Below, in pieces: positions 25,656 to 34,914 of a stretch of 64,000 nt of DNA. The first letter of the stretch is position 1. Each line of letters starts with the position of its first letter. Both the position numbers and the translations under genes were made by a program. The notes beneath the pieces were generated by a model, which searched no databases, was not told the DNA's origin, and saw only the letters and a list, made by a program, of their open reading frames with translations. The stretch spans positions 1,432,011 through 1,496,010 of the forward strand of contig CP135238.1 in assembly GCA_032834875.1 (NCBI GenBank). The letters are read 5' to 3'. This stretch comes from Sulfuracidifex metallicus DSM 6482 = JCM 9184. Its GTDB lineage: Archaea; Thermoproteota; Thermoprotei_A; Sulfolobales; Sulfolobaceae.

Positions 25656-26990
25656 CTAAGATCTAGAAAATAAAATGCCAGCTAATAATATTAATAATGA
25701 TAGTATGACTGATATTATCATGAATAGCACGTTCCTTATAAGGAAGTTTACCAAAGGATGAATGGAGGAAATACTTACCAGTGTTTCTCCCTTGTATACA
25801 TAGACGTATGTAGAATTGTTTATGTGGAATATGTCTCTGATTGGTGTCATATTTTGGTAATACAAGTTCACGTTATCTTTTGTATATGCAATTCCAGTTT
25901 GATTGATAACGTATTCTTTTACGCTGAAAAAGCCGTAGTTATTTAACACAAAAGAGTAACTTCCTCTTAATTGAAAAATGTTTTCCTTCACCAAAGTTCC
26001 ATTAGGATAAAGTAATAGATTTGTACCATTTATTTTTATTATTACAGAATTGCCTAATATTATGCTAGAATTTAGAGGAACTGTGGAATCTAATCCTAAG
26101 TTAGTGGCTACTCCATAGGATTTCTGTCCGTTTATAGTAAAGTTGTATATCAAGATTCCTTCGGCTAATGTTTCGTTATTCCCTGTATCTTTTAACGCCG
26201 TAGTTCCATTAATCATAAATAGTGTTGCAAATAACGTGGGCTTACCGTCAATTCCCATCATTTCAATTACACATGCTTTATTGTTATAGCCTACCATTGC
26301 TGTCGCAAATCCTTTGTTTATTTCCAGAACAGAAGGGATTAGTCTTATGGTATAATTACTTTCATTTAAGTTTATTGTTGAAATATATTTAGAAATTGAA
26401 ATTATAATATTAGGTGGAACTTTTTCTACATTAGACTCTACTATAAATTTTGGTTTATAATCTAATAATGAAATTTTCTCAAAGACATAACCGTTAGACA
26501 AGTTAAGAGACGTATGATAAGCTCCTTCAGGGGTAAAGTACGTAATTTGTAGCGTTCCACTCATAGGCAGATTAAAGTCGAGTTTGAGCGAATTGGTCAA
26601 ATTTCCGCTCCATATTATATATGATCTTGAATTTAATTTATATATAAGCTCAAATACATTAGGTATGTTTGTATTGATGTAAAACCCTCCGTCGTTCAAA
26701 GGAGTTACGTTCAAAAACGACGTATAGGTCGCCATTCCATTATTACTACCGCTAAATATAACTTTTTCAGTGAAGTGCGAATAATTTGATATCTCTGTCA
26801 GAAGAAAACTGTAGTTTGACAGATTCTGAATTTTAACATAATAATAACTAGGTTTTTGTAAGTTTAATTTATTGATGAGTAAATTCTGAGCATTTACATC
26901 GTGAGTAGATTGCATAGCTACAATGTTTAAGGCAAAAGGGGCGATCAATAAGAGCAATAGAAACAACACAACTAGTTTTCTATGTTCCAT
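25656..26990 (-). CDS. Secreted, membrane-anchored surface protein
   Basis: The 444-residue protein has an N-terminal signal or anchor (VVLFLLLLLIAPFALNIVA), a long beta-rich domain with more than a dozen Asn-x-Ser/Thr sites, and a C-terminal transmembrane helix near the end (VLFMIISVILSLLILLAGI). This is the arrangement of a glycosylated outer-surface protein of Sulfolobales. No enzymatic domain is recognisable. It is divergent from the Ser/Thr kinase gene across 168 bases with a shared AT-rich promoter region, so the two may be regulated together. It could be a receptor or envelope component. Confidence 0.8.
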   Translation of the reverse strand: MEHRKLVVLFLLLLLIAPFALNIVAMQSTHDVNAQNLLINKLNLQKPSYYYVKIQNLSNYSFLLTEISNYSHFTEKVIFSGSNNGMATYTSFLNVTPLNDGGFYINTNIPNVFELIYKLNSRSYIIWSGNLTNSLKLDFNLPMSGTLQITYFTPEGAYHTSLNLSNGYVFEKISLLDYKPKFIVESNVEKVPPNIIISISKYISTINLNESNYTIRLIPSVLEINKGFATAMVGYNNKACVIEMMGIDGKPTLFATLFMINGTTALKDTGNNETLAEGILIYNFTINGQKSYGVATNLGLDSTVPLNSSIILGNSVIIKINGTNLLLYPNGTLVKENIFQLRGSYSFVLNNYGFFSVKEYVINQTGIAYTKDNVNLYYQNMTPIRDIFHINNSTYVYVYKGETLVSISSIHPLVNFLIRNVLFMIISVILSLLILLAGILFSRS

Positions 26991-27158
26991 AAATTGTTAT
27001 ATATAATGAGAACATTTAAGATTGATCAGTATTTGCTTACCCATTGTTGTATATAACAGTTAATTATGCTTTTTATAAATTTTTTCAAAAATGATATGGA
27101 TAAGGGAGTAGTTATTAAAACGAACAGTCTTAAATAACGTTCCTATCTAAATTTTAAT

Positions 27159-29228
27159 ATGAAAAGTAAGCTGCTACTTTCAGTTATACTGGGTGTTATT
27201 ACTCTTGCCGTCTCAATTTACGTTGCAATAATGAGCCTCATGTATGGTGAACCATTAACTAATTTAAATACAATTTATAATTACTCTTTGATAATATCAT
27301 TATTCCTTCTTTTTGTTTCAACCGTAATGCTAACACATAGTTACGGAGATAAGGTTGATTGGATTAAGAGCATTCTTTATCCCTTTGCAGTGCTTTCAGT
27401 TCTTTATTTTTTCTTCTACCCTACTGTTTTACTATATAAATTATTGGCGTTATCTTTAGGAATAGTGCTATTTCAGACTGGTTTCTCCAGAGCTAAATTA
27501 GCTCCGCTTTTTCTTGTCCTAGATTTCTTTCTCTCTATATATTTTATTTATTATTATTTTATTACTTATTCTATCCTAGGATTAATAGGTTTAGGAATAG
27601 TTATATTATCTGTTATTATGACGAGCAGAGGACGACTCAAATTATGGAGTCCACTGATGGTGCTTGGAATACCGCTTTTGCTTTACGGCGTTCAGATCTC
27701 ACCCTTCTCTGTTGACCTTCCTTTCATTGGGGGAGGTATAGTTATAACTGCTTTATCACTAGTGCCTTCAAGGAAGAAGAAGAGCGTTATCGAGAAAGCC
27801 CTTTCAGACCTTAGAGAAGGTCAGTTTAAAAAGAGTATACAATTAGTTTACAAAAATAAAGATAAAATTAGTAAGCTGGAATTATCTAAGTATGTATGTG
27901 AACTTATTATGAAGGGTAGGTGTGAAGATCTGAAATTTATACTTGAGGATAAAGAAATGATAAACTTAGCTATAAATTCCAATTGTAGCCTAGTTCCATT
28001 CCTTAAGTGTGAGCTTTCTACGTTGGATCAGAATGGATTTCAGGAAATAGCCAAGCTAATGATAAGGAAAGGGAAGTGTAAAGATTTAGAATCATTCATT
28101 TCGCAAGCTAACGTTCCTCCAGAATGGATTTTCTATTTAGCTAGAGAGTTCAATGATATTGGTAATAAAGAAAAGTACATAAATTACTTAAAGATATCTT
28201 GTAATAAAGGATTTAATCAAGCTTGTGTAGAATTGGGCTCATCTTCATCCTTCAAAAACATCAGCTTGTCAAGCTGGGATCCATCTATGTGGAAGGGTGA
28301 AGAAATAAATGGATACAAAGTAATTGACGTGATAGGACAGGGCGGAACTGGTTACATACTCAAGGCGTATAAGGCTGGGAATTATTACGCATTAAAAGTT
28401 CCACTCCTTTCTTCTATTTCCAATGTAATGGAAATATTAGGGGAGTCTGCTAAGCTTAGCGAGCTATCCGAGATGTCAAACTACATTGTTAAATTGTACG
28501 CTGTTTATGCTGATAAGACTGACGTTGACGCAATAAGAGCAGGCAATGCAGAGGTTTATCTGAAGAGACCACCAACAATTGTAATGGAATTGATGGAAGG
28601 AGGATCATCAGACGACTTAAGGAAAATAAGTAATCTCATTACGTCAGATTACTGGAAGAAAATTGTGTATATTATTACTTCTAGAATAGCTGAAGCTTTA
28701 AACATAGTACATTCTGAAGGTTACGTTCACTGCGACGTAAAGCCACAAAATATACTCTTTACTGAGAAGCTTCCTCCCTACGGTTTAGATGCATTCAATA
28801 AACTTAAGGATAATCTTGTTAAACCTAAGTTATCTGATCTAGGCTCTGCAGTTAGAGAAGGAAGTAAACCAAATAGTTATACGCCATATTATGCGCCATT
28901 AGAGCAGGTAGCTTCTCTAAAAACAGGAGGAGCTAAGAGAAGTGCAGACATATACGCTCTAGGAGCTACAGCCTTCAGGTTACTTACCGGGGAATCTTTA
29001 AATTCAAGCGAGATGATTAGCGCAATGATTAAATTCGAAAAAACTTTAGACATAAATGCAATTCCAAGTTCTCTATACGCTACAAGGAAATACTCATCAC
29101 TTAATGGAATAGTAGAGCCTCAGATCATAGAATTTCTAAAAAGAATGACATATCCAGACCCTAGCAGGAGGCCTACATCTATTGAGGTTAGAGATTTTTT
29201 CCTTAAATATGCCATGAAAACTCAATAA
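27159..29228 (+). CDS. Membrane eukaryotic-type Ser/Thr protein kinase
   Basis: The 689-residue protein has three parts. The N-terminal 205 residues hold about seven to eight hydrophobic segments. Residues 210-370 are helical and Cys-rich and read like tetratricopeptide or Sel1 repeats. The C-terminal kinase domain starts near residue 385 with a Gly-rich loop GQGGTGYIL and Lys413 in YALKV. Its catalytic loop is HCDVKPQN (His524, Asp526) in place of HRD, and it has DLGSAV for DFG. The missing Arg suggests that activation-loop phosphorylation is not required. Such membrane kinases occur in all Sulfolobales. The divergent gene encodes a surface protein, and a signalling link is possible. Confidence 0.93.
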   Translation: MKSKLLLSVILGVITLAVSIYVAIMSLMYGEPLTNLNTIYNYSLIISLFLLFVSTVMLTHSYGDKVDWIKSILYPFAVLSVLYFFFYPTVLLYKLLALSLGIVLFQTGFSRAKLAPLFLVLDFFLSIYFIYYYFITYSILGLIGLGIVILSVIMTSRGRLKLWSPLMVLGIPLLLYGVQISPFSVDLPFIGGGIVITALSLVPSRKKKSVIEKALSDLREGQFKKSIQLVYKNKDKISKLELSKYVCELIMKGRCEDLKFILEDKEMINLAINSNCSLVPFLKCELSTLDQNGFQEIAKLMIRKGKCKDLESFISQANVPPEWIFYLAREFNDIGNKEKYINYLKISCNKGFNQACVELGSSSSFKNISLSSWDPSMWKGEEINGYKVIDVIGQGGTGYILKAYKAGNYYALKVPLLSSISNVMEILGESAKLSELSEMSNYIVKLYAVYADKTDVDAIRAGNAEVYLKRPPTIVMELMEGGSSDDLRKISNLITSDYWKKIVYIITSRIAEALNIVHSEGYVHCDVKPQNILFTEKLPPYGLDAFNKLKDNLVKPKLSDLGSAVREGSKPNSYTPYYAPLEQVASLKTGGAKRSADIYALGATAFRLLTGESLNSSEMISAMIKFEKTLDINAIPSSLYATRKYSSLNGIVEPQIIEFLKRMTYPDPSRRPTSIEVRDFFLKYAMKTQ

Positions 29229-29311
29229 TCAATATATATGAAAGGTAAACTCATTATAAAAACATCTCTTCACAGCTCAGCACTGACCCTTTAATCATCT
29301 AAAAAATCGTC

Positions 29312-30082
29312 TTATTCTGCCTTTAAGTATTTATCTGATACTATTATTCCAAGGATAAGGAATACAGTTCCGAAGGCTACTAGAAATAACATGTAATCTA
29401 TTGTTGGTGGATCTCCGTATACTAGGGCATCCCTTCCCACTTCAGCAGCGTATGTAATAGGATTACCATCACTTATTATTTTAAGCCATGAAGGGAAGAA
29501 TGCTCTCGGGAACAGAGCTGTGCTTGAGAACATTAATGGGAAGTTTATTAGATTAGATATCACACCAGGTGCTTGCCAATCACTTGAGTTTATTGTTATT
29601 ATAGAATACATTGAGGAAAAACCTATACCTAAGAATACCATTCCGATTATCCATTCGATCAATGCTATTACGCTTAAATTGAAGGAAACTCCAAGTGCCA
29701 AGCTAGCTAGTAGCATTACAGGAATCTGTAGCAAACCTCTGGTCATTCCACCCATGACCTTTGCAAGAAAAATAGCAGACTTCCTAGTAGGGGTAACTAA
29801 GACTCTTCTCAAATACCCGAACCTTTTGTCCTGAACTAGACTCATGGAACTAAACATTCCTACTGTAACCATACTTATTGAAAGTTCCCCTGGAAGTATG
29901 AAGGCTATGTAATCCTTAGTGTGGAAAAACGATTGCAGAAATTGAGTAGGAGCTCCTGAAAAGCTGCTTCCAAAGAATATCAACCACATTAATGGTTGTA
30001 TTAAGATTGTGAGCCACATGAACCTACTTCTGAAAGTTCTCTTCAGTTCTCTTTTATACAGAGCAATTACTCTATCCATCAT
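29312..30082 (-). CDS. ABC-2 type transporter permease
   Basis: The 256-residue membrane protein has six predicted helices and the ABC-2 permease pattern (VIALYKRELKRTFRSRFMW at the start, LVQDKRFGYLRRVLVTPTRK in the first cytoplasmic loop). The loop with KR.G...R...TP is characteristic of daunorubicin-type exporters. It overlaps its ATPase partner gene by 4 bases (ATGA), so the two are translationally coupled. The export substrate is unknown; lipids, drugs or polysaccharides are typical. Confidence 0.9.
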   Translation of the reverse strand: MMDRVIALYKRELKRTFRSRFMWLTILIQPLMWLIFFGSSFSGAPTQFLQSFFHTKDYIAFILPGELSISMVTVGMFSSMSLVQDKRFGYLRRVLVTPTRKSAIFLAKVMGGMTRGLLQIPVMLLASLALGVSFNLSVIALIEWIIGMVFLGIGFSSMYSIITINSSDWQAPGVISNLINFPLMFSSTALFPRAFFPSWLKIISDGNPITYAAEVGRDALVYGDPPTIDYMLFLVAFGTVFLILGIIVSDKYLKAE

Positions 30083-31044
30083 TTTCTCGACCTCCTCAGC
30101 ACGGTATAGAATTTCCTTGCATCGAAATCTTCTTCCTCTATTGTATTTCCGGTTAAGTTAAGGAACGCGGTATCAAGCGAAGCCTTTTCGATTTTCAGTG
30201 ACTTCACTTTAACTTGCGATAGGTCCTTTAGCATATCTACGAGAATACTTTCCGCGTTATTCACCTTGATTTTGATTACGTTTTCCTTTATGGTTGCGGC
30301 CCCGTACTTTTCAAAAACTTTAGGATCAAAATTACCATAAAATTGTATTTCTATCACGTCACCTCCATATCTTGACTTTAAGTCTTCTGGTGATCCAACT
30401 GCTGTAATTTTTCCCTTGTTAATTATAGCTATTCTTTCGCATAACATGTCAGCTTCTTCCATGTAATGAGTAGTGAGTAGAACCGTGACCCCGAAATCTC
30501 TGTTTATCTTTTTGATAATGTCCCATAATGCCTTTCTTGTTGATACGTCAAGACCTATGGTAGGTTCATCCATGAAGACTACATCGGGCGAGTTAAGGAG
30601 AGCCATAGAAATCTCTACTTTCTTTCTCATTCCTGTTGAAAATTTTCCTAATTGTTTGTCTTTAAATTCAAATATTCCAAAATATTCTAAAAGTTGCTTG
30701 GCTCTATCCTTCCAGTCCTTTATTCCTTCCAGTTTTCCTTGAAGTTCCAGATTTTCCCATGCCGAGAGGTCGTCATCTACTATTACATCAGCTGAAATCC
30801 AACCTATTCTCCTCTTAACCTCGTTAGGGTTCTGGGTTACGTCCAGCCCAGATACTATTGCCTTTCCTGAAGTTGGCTGAGTTAAACCCGTGAGTATCTT
30901 AATTGTTGTGGTTTTTCCAGCACCGTTAGGTCCAAGAAGTCCGAAAACCTCTCCGCTCTTTACGTCAAATGATATATGATCCAAAGCAATGAAATCTCCA
31001 TACTTTTTCACTAGGTCTTCAACTATGATAGATTGCTCGTCCAT
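30079..31044 (-). CDS. ABC-2 type transporter ATP-binding protein
   Basis: The 321-residue ATPase has Walker A GPNGAGKTT, signature FSTGMRKKVE, Walker B VVFMDEPTIGLD and switch His in LLTTHYMEE. The region after the core (about residues 225-321) is the accessory domain common in DrrA-type exporters. It is the first gene of a two-gene operon with the permease. The TATA box CTATAAAG (31067-31074, minus strand) predicts a leaderless start at 31044, and a CCGATATCGG palindrome lies 10 bases further upstream. The pair is a probable drug or lipid exporter. Confidence 0.95.
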   Translation of the reverse strand: MDEQSIIVEDLVKKYGDFIALDHISFDVKSGEVFGLLGPNGAGKTTTIKILTGLTQPTSGKAIVSGLDVTQNPNEVKRRIGWISADVIVDDDLSAWENLELQGKLEGIKDWKDRAKQLLEYFGIFEFKDKQLGKFSTGMRKKVEISMALLNSPDVVFMDEPTIGLDVSTRKALWDIIKKINRDFGVTVLLTTHYMEEADMLCERIAIINKGKITAVGSPEDLKSRYGGDVIEIQFYGNFDPKVFEKYGAATIKENVIKIKVNNAESILVDMLKDLSQVKVKSLKIEKASLDTAFLNLTGNTIEEEDFDARKFYTVLRRSRK

Positions 31045-31083
31045 ATGTATAAAAAACCGTAAAGAACTTTATAGTTTTCGATT

Positions 31084-31093
31084 CCGATATCGG
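31084..31093. promoter_or_regulatory. CCGATATCGG palindrome upstream of ABC exporter promoter
   Basis: A perfect 10-base palindrome lies about 40-49 bases upstream of the predicted start of the exporter operon and just upstream of the TATA/BRE. The position suits an activator or repressor site. It resembles the core of the repeat at 25633-25652. Confidence 0.4.
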
Positions 31094-31097
31094 TTGC

Positions 31098-31490
31098 CTA
31101 TTTCACTACTAGCACAGATACGTCGGATTTGCTTACTATTTCTGAGGATACACTTCCAAGTATAGCTTTTTTAATTCCAGATAATCCTCTGCTTCCAGTA
31201 ACTATTAAGTTACAATTTATTTGCTTACAATATTCTACTATTGATCCCACCACATCGTTGCTTTCAAGCACCTTCGTGAACACAGGGAAATCGCCTACGT
31301 TTTCTTTTATCGATTCTAAGATCTGTTTAGCCTTCTCTTCGCTTTCTATTATAACTTGTTCTGGAGATCTTGGAGCTTCCTTTATTACTGTGACTATGTG
31401 TAATTCATCAGTCTTTTTTAGCATAGTTAATAATGTGGCTAGTGCTTTCTTTGAATGTTCTGAGCCATCATATGCAAGAACAGCTTTCAT
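31098..31490 (-). CDS. Universal stress protein, UspA family
   Basis: The 130-residue protein has the UspA fold: MKAVLAYDGSEHSKKAL at the N terminus and the ATP-binding motif GSRGLSGIKKAILGSVS near the C terminus (G-x2-G-x9-G-S). It is likely to bind ATP and act in stress adaptation as a dimer. It is leftward, downstream of the sulfur operon and separated from it by about 140 bases of AT-rich sequence. A second member is at 34915-35337. Confidence 0.93.
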   Translation of the reverse strand: MKAVLAYDGSEHSKKALATLLTMLKKTDELHIVTVIKEAPRSPEQVIIESEEKAKQILESIKENVGDFPVFTKVLESNDVVGSIVEYCKQINCNLIVTGSRGLSGIKKAILGSVSSEIVSKSDVSVLVVK

Positions 31491-31629
31491 ATTAGAGAGA
31501 ACTCATGTAAGTTTAAAAATTTTTAATATTCCTCAATAAAAAATTTATGATTTTTTCATCGTGGTCATGTACTTTTTTTAGTATTTACGAAACTTCCTTT
31601 GCGTTAGATTTAAAATATTTCTATCTAAA

Positions 31630-32205
31630 TTATATACTTTTTCCCATTTCCCTCATCGCTAATAGGAATATCAGTAGGCCTTTCTTTGTAGCTGGATCAT
31701 TAAACATAGCTATTAAATCCTTGTTTGTTACCCTCTCTTTCCCCTTAATTTCTTCCTTTAGTTTTTCACTATTTAACGCCTTCATAAAAGCCATTGGAAC
31801 TTCGTCGAAGGTCATGGAAAGAAACTGATCTATTTTAGGCAATGATTCTAGGGTTATGGAAATGTAGTTTCCAAGCTTCTCTATTGCCTCATCGTTTAAC
31901 ATATCTTTCAAGCTCTTTGCTCCATACATGAATCCTTTTAATATCTCTAGAATTCCCTCTTCCCTTAGCTCTGAATAGAAACTGAGAATATCTGAGATTT
32001 CATTACTCTTTCTTAAAATGGAAATTATTTCAGAGTTTATTTTGTCGTCTGATAACTCTTTTCCTATTGTCATGATTCCTGCTAATGACGATGCAATGTT
32101 CTCTGCCACATCGTCAGTCATAATGTCTTTTAAGAAGTCCAAAGCGGTCGATAGACTGTCCAAAACTTCAGTATCCTTATTTTTTAAAATCTGAGACTCT
32201 GTCAT
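31630..32205 (-). CDS. DUF1641-family helical protein in sulfur operon
   Basis: The 191-residue protein is wholly helical and acidic. The pattern, with [19 protein letters not shown] and [24 protein letters not shown], is that of DUF1641, a family often found beside flavoprotein or formate-dehydrogenase-like genes. It is the last of three overlapping genes: its ATG overlaps the SQR-like stop by 4 bases. It has no cysteine, so it is not itself a redox carrier. It probably binds the SQR-like flavoprotein or holds it at the membrane; that role is inferred. Confidence 0.8.
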   Translation of the reverse strand: MTESQILKNKDTEVLDSLSTALDFLKDIMTDDVAENIASSLAGIMTIGKELSDDKINSEIISILRKSNEISDILSFYSELREEGILEILKGFMYGAKSLKDMLNDEAIEKLGNYISITLESLPKIDQFLSMTFDEVPMAFMKALNSEKLKEEIKGKERVTNKDLIAMFNDPATKKGLLIFLLAMREMGKSI

Positions 32206-33368
32206 ACTATCGCCTTAGCAGTTACCGTCCAATACATCTTATTATACATTAACTTCCCCCACCAATGTACGTATGAAGGTGGAGGAGGGACTGGAGGTCT
32301 ATTATAGTTGAACCTTATGTACGTTGCAGTGTCCATTCCAGTAGCTATGTAACAAAGAACTGATCCATCGAACGACTTCCTTCCTAAATTGCCCTTTATG
32401 TCATTTGCAACATTATTTGCTATGACGTAAGACTCGAAGTCTGCGGTCGAGCCGGCCTTAGATATAGGTAGATCCGTGGCGTCGCCTATTACATAAACGT
32501 CAGAGTGCCCCTTCATGTTAAGTGTGAATTTGTCAGTGGGAACCCATCTTCTTCTGTCACCTATTTCGGAGTCCTGAATAATTCTGGAACCTACGTTGGG
32601 AGGAACTGAAATTAACAAATCATAATTGATTTTTTCTCCTTCCGATGATTCTATGACCTTCTTATCAGGGTCTACTGACGATACATTAAAAGGAGATATT
32701 ACTTCTATTCCTCTCTCTTCAAACATCTTGGATATTACCTTGTTTGTTGTGTCTATTCCAAAGACTCTTCCCGAGGGATTTCCTACTGGGAACGTATAAA
32801 TTATCTTGGTCTTTTCCCTAATTCCTCTTTTCTTAGCCATATCCTCAAGTAACATAGTAACCTCAAGAGGAGCTACCGGACATCTATGTGGCAATTTAGA
32901 AACGTTAATTACAACGGTTCCGCCAGAGAAATCAGCGAGCCTCTCTCTCAGTTTCATTGCAGAATCCATTTCAAATGGCGTAAATGAGCCCTCTTTGTAT
33001 CCCTTTATTTCGTCCCAAGCATACTCCACTCCAGTAGCGATAATTAAGTTATCATATCTATGTATTTTTCCATCTTCGGTAATAACCTCATGATTTGCTA
33101 CGTCTATCTTCTTCATCTTGCCTGAGATGCCTGTGTGCAACTTTATTCTGGAGTCTAGCAAGTACTTCTCCTTCTTCACCAGGGAAGACGGATCTTCAAT
33201 TCCAAAAGAAAGCAAAAGCTGACCTGGTAGATAGATGTGCTCCTCGCTCTCTGTTAAAACCTCGATTTCAGCTTCTCTCCTGTTTAACTCTTCACTTAAC
33301 TTCTGAGCTATTCTGTTTGCGACTATTGTACCAGCAATTCCTCCTCCTGCAACAACTATCCTTTTCAT
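32202..33368 (-). CDS. Sulfide:quinone oxidoreductase-like flavoprotein
   Basis: The 388-residue FAD enzyme has the nucleotide site [18 protein letters not shown], the [10 protein letters not shown] segment and [11 protein letters not shown] near the C terminus. Two cysteines only are present, Cys163 in HRCPVAP and Cys339 in SVLCYIA. They fall at the positions of the redox pair that bridges sulfur in SQR. The C terminus has aromatic and proline-rich residues that may meet the membrane. The ATG at 33368 has AAGGTGA five bases before it; a GTG at 33377 overlapping the upstream stop is also possible. It would move electrons from a sulfur species to quinone. Confidence 0.85.
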   Translation of the reverse strand: MKRIVVAGGGIAGTIVANRIAQKLSEELNRREAEIEVLTESEEHIYLPGQLLLSFGIEDPSSLVKKEKYLLDSRIKLHTGISGKMKKIDVANHEVITEDGKIHRYDNLIIATGVEYAWDEIKGYKEGSFTPFEMDSAMKLRERLADFSGGTVVINVSKLPHRCPVAPLEVTMLLEDMAKKRGIREKTKIIYTFPVGNPSGRVFGIDTTNKVISKMFEERGIEVISPFNVSSVDPDKKVIESSEGEKINYDLLISVPPNVGSRIIQDSEIGDRRRWVPTDKFTLNMKGHSDVYVIGDATDLPISKAGSTADFESYVIANNVANDIKGNLGRKSFDGSVLCYIATGMDTATYIRFNYNRPPVPPPPSYVHWWGKLMYNKMYWTVTAKAIV

Positions 33369-33373
33369 ATTTT

Positions 33374-33601
33374 TCACCTTCCGATAACAAACCAGTATTT
33401 TCCCTCCTTTTCTCTATCATCAATCATTTTGAAGCCCGTCGCTTTTACCCACTCCCTTACTTGTTTTGCAGTTTCAGCATCTCCAACTATAGCCTCTACA
33501 GCTTCTCCTTCCTTAATTTCATCCATAACTCCTAAAAGTTCGCCTATAGGTCCTGCACAAGATGTGCCAGTGAGGTCTAGCGTTTTGTAGATCTTAACCA
33601 T
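33374..33601 (-). CDS. TusA/SirA-like sulfur carrier protein
   Basis: The 75-residue protein matches the TusA fold: [19 protein letters not shown] at the N terminus, then [20 protein letters not shown] and a final FVIGR strand. TusA proteins carry persulfide sulfur on a Cys in a CPxP motif. Here the motif is CAGP, so the Cys stays but the first Pro is lost. It is the first gene of the three-gene operon with the SQR-like flavoprotein and DUF1641, suggesting that it hands sulfur to, or takes sulfur from, the flavoprotein. ATG 33601 is used; a TTG at 33607 is an alternative, both downstream of AGGTGA. Confidence 0.85.
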   Translation of the reverse strand: MVKIYKTLDLTGTSCAGPIGELLGVMDEIKEGEAVEAIVGDAETAKQVREWVKATGFKMIDDREKEGKYWFVIGR

Positions 33602-33823
33602 CTCCAACTTTTCACCTAATAATTACATAACTCACGCATTCTTAAAAATTTTCTTTAATATTTATACTATTCTATGTCTTGAGTAAACTGATTGGTAACG
33701 ATGGAATTAGTGTTTTTAACATTAAAGTTATAATTAATAAACAAAAATATTTTATGACAAACTAATGTCTTGGACAGTGATAACTAAATATGAATATACC
33801 TAAGGTTGTTTGCCGTGCACTTT

Positions 33824-33863
33824 TTTATGAATACTATAAAATTTTTATTTTATTATTCATAAA
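33824..33863. repeat. 10-base inverted repeat in AT-rich spacer
   Basis: TTTATGAATA (33824-33833) and TATTCATAAA (33854-33863) are exact reverse complements separated by 20 bases. They lie just downstream of the leftward gene at 33900 and about 220 bases upstream of the tusA-like operon. The arms could be a regulator site or mark a 3' end. AT richness makes chance possible. Confidence 0.3.
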
Positions 33864-33899
33864 TGATAAATCTTTTAGTTAATAAAAATTCAATGTATA

Positions 33900-34757
33900 T
33901 TAAGCCGATTGCTTCATAACAGTTATTTTATTTTCCTTAAAAAATTCTGTGAGATCTATATTAACTTTTGTACCGTTTCTGGTTATTGCTGTATTTATAT
34001 CCGAAATAAATAATATACTATTCTTATTCAAAAACTCATCAAATTCTGCGGAGTAAATCCTTAGAAAGTCGGTCATCTCCGGCGTTCTAAAGCTACACTC
34101 TGATACCTTAAGCGGAGTCAATTCTTTAATTACTTCCAAGAGTTCCTTTCGTTTTGTGGTCAAAGAGCTTAGAAGGATTATGAAGTCTGCTGGGAAGTTA
34201 CTATCTACATGCACTACACTCCTTTTAAGTATGTACTTTATTTTTCCCATCTCTCTTAGTATGTATAGATCTTCCAAGGAAAGGATCTTTTTGCTGGTTA
34301 TCTTTTCGAATGCTATTTCCTTATCTACCGTATAAAGACCCCTAACGTCTTCATACAAGAAGAGCGAAGATTTGTCAATCTTTTTTATTTTATTCAATGT
34401 ATCTGTACTTAATTTAAATAAAGGCAAATTTTCCTCTTTTATTTTAGATAATGCATACTTACAATAAGTTTCTCCTTTCTTACATGAGGCTTCCAATAAA
34501 TCGTCGGCTAAACCCCCTATTTTTATTACAGTATCTATTAGTTTAAATGTTATTATGTCAGGATACATTGAAAGAGGTATTAACTTGTAATATATTCCTT
34601 TGTTTTTAGTAATTTCATCGCTGATCTCGTTTCCTAAATCTAAGAGAGATAAATTTACGCTCTCTCCTGAGCTGTTTATCAGTTTCAATCCGTCCTTGTC
34701 CGTCGTCATTGTGTATCTATCTCCAAGCAAAGGAAGATCAGCAACCTTAGTTTTCAT
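33900..34757 (-). CDS. Hypothetical protein, 285 residues
   Basis: I do not recognise this protein. It is soluble, with a beta-rich start (DRYTMTTDKDGLKLINSSG) and a long helical middle. Three cysteines are present (EASCKKGETYCKYAL and SECSF). The start ATG 34757 is divergent from a universal stress protein gene. It lies before the sulfur operon on the same strand, but almost 300 bases of AT-rich sequence separate them. No function is proposed. Confidence 0.6.
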   Translation of the reverse strand: MKTKVADLPLLGDRYTMTTDKDGLKLINSSGESVNLSLLDLGNEISDEITKNKGIYYKLIPLSMYPDIITFKLIDTVIKIGGLADDLLEASCKKGETYCKYALSKIKEENLPLFKLSTDTLNKIKKIDKSSLFLYEDVRGLYTVDKEIAFEKITSKKILSLEDLYILREMGKIKYILKRSVVHVDSNFPADFIILLSSLTTKRKELLEVIKELTPLKVSECSFRTPEMTDFLRIYSAEFDEFLNKNSILFISDINTAITRNGTKVNIDLTEFFKENKITVMKQSA

Positions 34758-34914
34758 GTGTTGAAGTCGTATTTCCGACCTTAATAAACATGTTCTTCTT
34801 ACCCTAAAAATTTCTTAAACTAGAAAATTATTATTATCATTATATTTTTATAGTAAAATTAAGGAATCTTTTAACTTATAAAATATTTTAGTTGGCAAAG
34901 CGATTCTTTCTATT

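Noticed and set aside
29262-29310. Minus-strand CTGA and GATGAT motifs
   Set aside because: The boxes are imperfect and a complete C-D'-C'-D set cannot be formed.
33095-33535. 146-codon rightward frame
   Set aside because: It is antisense to the TusA-like and SQR-like genes and has a low-complexity Ser/Leu/Phe composition.
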